Part shown: piece by piece, positions 14,279-14,630 of the stretch
Layout of the letters: each line of letters begins with the position of its first letter
Numbering within the stretch: the stretch's first letter is position 1
Assembly: GCA_039923455.1 (NCBI GenBank)
Contig: JBDTCS010000289.1
Location: 1-14,630 of the forward strand
Direction of reading: 5' to 3'
DNA: 14,630 nucleotides
From: JBDTCS01 sp039923455
Lineage (GTDB): Bacteria; Bacteroidota; Ignavibacteria; Palsa-1295
Notes under the pieces: generated by a model
What the model saw: only the letters and a program-made list of their open reading frames with translations
Database searches by the model: none
Told to the model about the DNA's origin: nothing
Program-made: the position numbers and the translations under genes

Positions 14279-14292
14279 GCTCCGAAAGGAGC
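14279..14292 (+). other. Small GNRA-tetraloop hairpin between bshC and tRNA-Arg
   Basis: GCTCC (14279-14283), GAAA and GGAGC (14288-14292) form a perfect 5-bp stem with a GAAA tetraloop. No T-run follows, so it is not an ordinary rho-independent terminator for bshC. It may be a processing or stabilising structure in the bshC/tRNA transcript; this is conjecture. A second small dyad CCAC-ACA-GTGG lies at 14256-14266. Confidence 0.3.
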
Positions 14293-14323
14293 CACCAGAA
14301 TCCGGCAAATGGATTCAAAATAC

Positions 14324-14397
14324 GCACCCGTAGCTCAATTGGATAGAGCATCTGACTACGGATCAGAAGGTTTGGGGTTCGACTCCCTACGGGTGCA
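14324..14397 (+). tRNA. tRNA-Arg with anticodon ACG
   Basis: The cloverleaf folds by eye. Acceptor stem GCACCCG (14324-14330) pairs with CGGGTGC (14390-14396) and discriminator A at 14397. D arm is GCTC-AATTGGATA-GAGC. Anticodon arm TCTGA-CTACGGA-TCAGA has anticodon ACG. The variable loop is AGGTT, and the T arm is TGGGG-TTCGACT-CCCTA with one G-U pair. Anticodon ACG decodes CGU/CGC/CGA after A34 is converted to inosine by TadA. No CCA is encoded (CTT follows the discriminator). It is on the plus strand 112 bases after bshC, and a strong terminator follows. Confidence 0.95.
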
Positions 14398-14402
14398 CTT
14401 CA

Positions 14403-14456
14403 AGAAAACTGAGAAGCCACGATTCCAGACTGGATTCGTGGCTTTTTTAGTTTTCT
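14403..14456 (+). terminator. Strong rho-independent terminator after tRNA-Arg
   Basis: AAGCCACGA (14414-14422) pairs with TCGTGGCTT (14436-14444). Inside it a second stem TCCA (14424-14427)/TGGA (14431-14434) closes on GAC, separated by one T-T mismatch. Six T's (14443-14448) follow. An outer stem AGAAAACT (14403-14410)/AGTTTTCT (14449-14456) extends the dyad, giving A-rich and T-rich flanks that could stop transcription from both sides. It lies 16 bases after the tRNA. Confidence 0.9.
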
Positions 14457-14478
14457 GATTAGCTTCTTGAAAAATCTA

Positions 14479-14500
14479 CAGTAACAATGCAGTAACAATT
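14479..14500. repeat. Two 11-bp direct repeats beyond the tRNA terminator
   Basis: CAGTAACAATG (14479-14489) is directly followed by CAGTAACAATT (14490-14500), ten of eleven bases identical. They lie in the AT-rich stretch just after the tRNA-Arg terminator at the right end of the window. They may be binding sites, for example arm sites of an integrase at a tRNA, or chance. The remainder of 14501-14630 shows no gene I can support. Confidence 0.4.
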
Positions 14501-14630
14501 TTGGCAAAACTCTCCCTAAAATTTCACCGATTCCACTTCGCACTCAGCTCGTACCTCTTTGGAAAAAATTGGCATGAATTACAAAAGAAATTGTGGCGCG
14601 CAATTTGAGATTCCTCTCATTGAGCGTCGG

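Noticed and set aside
14270..14458. Plus-strand frame of 62 codons covering the tRNA-Arg
   Set aside because: It runs through the tRNA and its terminator. The VAQLDRASDYGSEGLGFDS-type peptide is the familiar false translation of a tRNA gene.
14574..14630. Possible start of a plus-strand gene (MNYKRNCGAQFE...) open to the right edge
   Set aside because: Only 19 codons are visible, there is no family resemblance and only a weak GGA upstream. It could be real but cannot be supported.

Overview
The window looks like a chromosomal segment of a Bacteroidota/Chlorobiota-type (FCB group) bacterium, perhaps a Kapabacteria- or Ignavibacteria-like lineage. This is an inference. It rests on a bacillithiol synthase (BshC), very few Shine-Dalgarno sequences, several likely TTG starts, small lipoproteins and a beta-barrel-like protein of the kind common in that group. 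Coding is dense, mid GC, and mostly on the minus strand.

Layout, left to right. At 1-148 (minus) is the N-terminus of a YbbR/CdaR-like membrane protein that runs off the window. At 202-876 (minus) is an unusual protein with a bacterial-microcompartment-like (BMC) fold, a disordered linker and a C-terminal Rho_N/SAP-like nucleic-acid-binding helix domain. Then come recX (1001-1648) and recA (1813-2907), both minus, separated by a terminator-like hairpin and an 18-bp tandem repeat. A divergent regulatory region of about 300 bp with symmetric sites leads to a secreted outer-membrane beta-barrel-like protein (3207-3761, plus).

From 12217 down to 3751 everything is on the minus strand. Read in transcription order the genes are: HAD phosphatase, CPXCG zinc-ribbon-like peptide, ebfC (YbaB), recR, SAM methyltransferase, two lipoproteins, heparinase II/III-family protein, polysaccharide flippase and a GT39-like glycosyltransferase. 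The methyltransferase and the two lipoproteins are joined by ATGA stop/start overlaps. The last three genes form a small surface-polysaccharide module. The ebfC-recR pair is the classic recombination-repair pair, so the window holds both RecA/RecX and RecR/EbfC.

On the plus strand, bshC (12496-14211) is followed by a tRNA-Arg(ACG) (14324-14397) with a strong hairpin terminator. The last 170 bases are AT-rich, hold an 11-bp direct repeat and no gene that can be supported.

The strongest candidate for something undescribed is the BMC-fold/Rho_N fusion at 202-876. It resembles in architecture the enterobacterial shell protein EutK (BMC plus a putative nucleic-acid-binding tail), but stands here without any visible microcompartment enzymes or other shell proteins. 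Other points of interest are the repeat array between recA and recX, the symmetric 18-bp sites upstream of recA, and the translationally coupled methyltransferase/lipoprotein trio.
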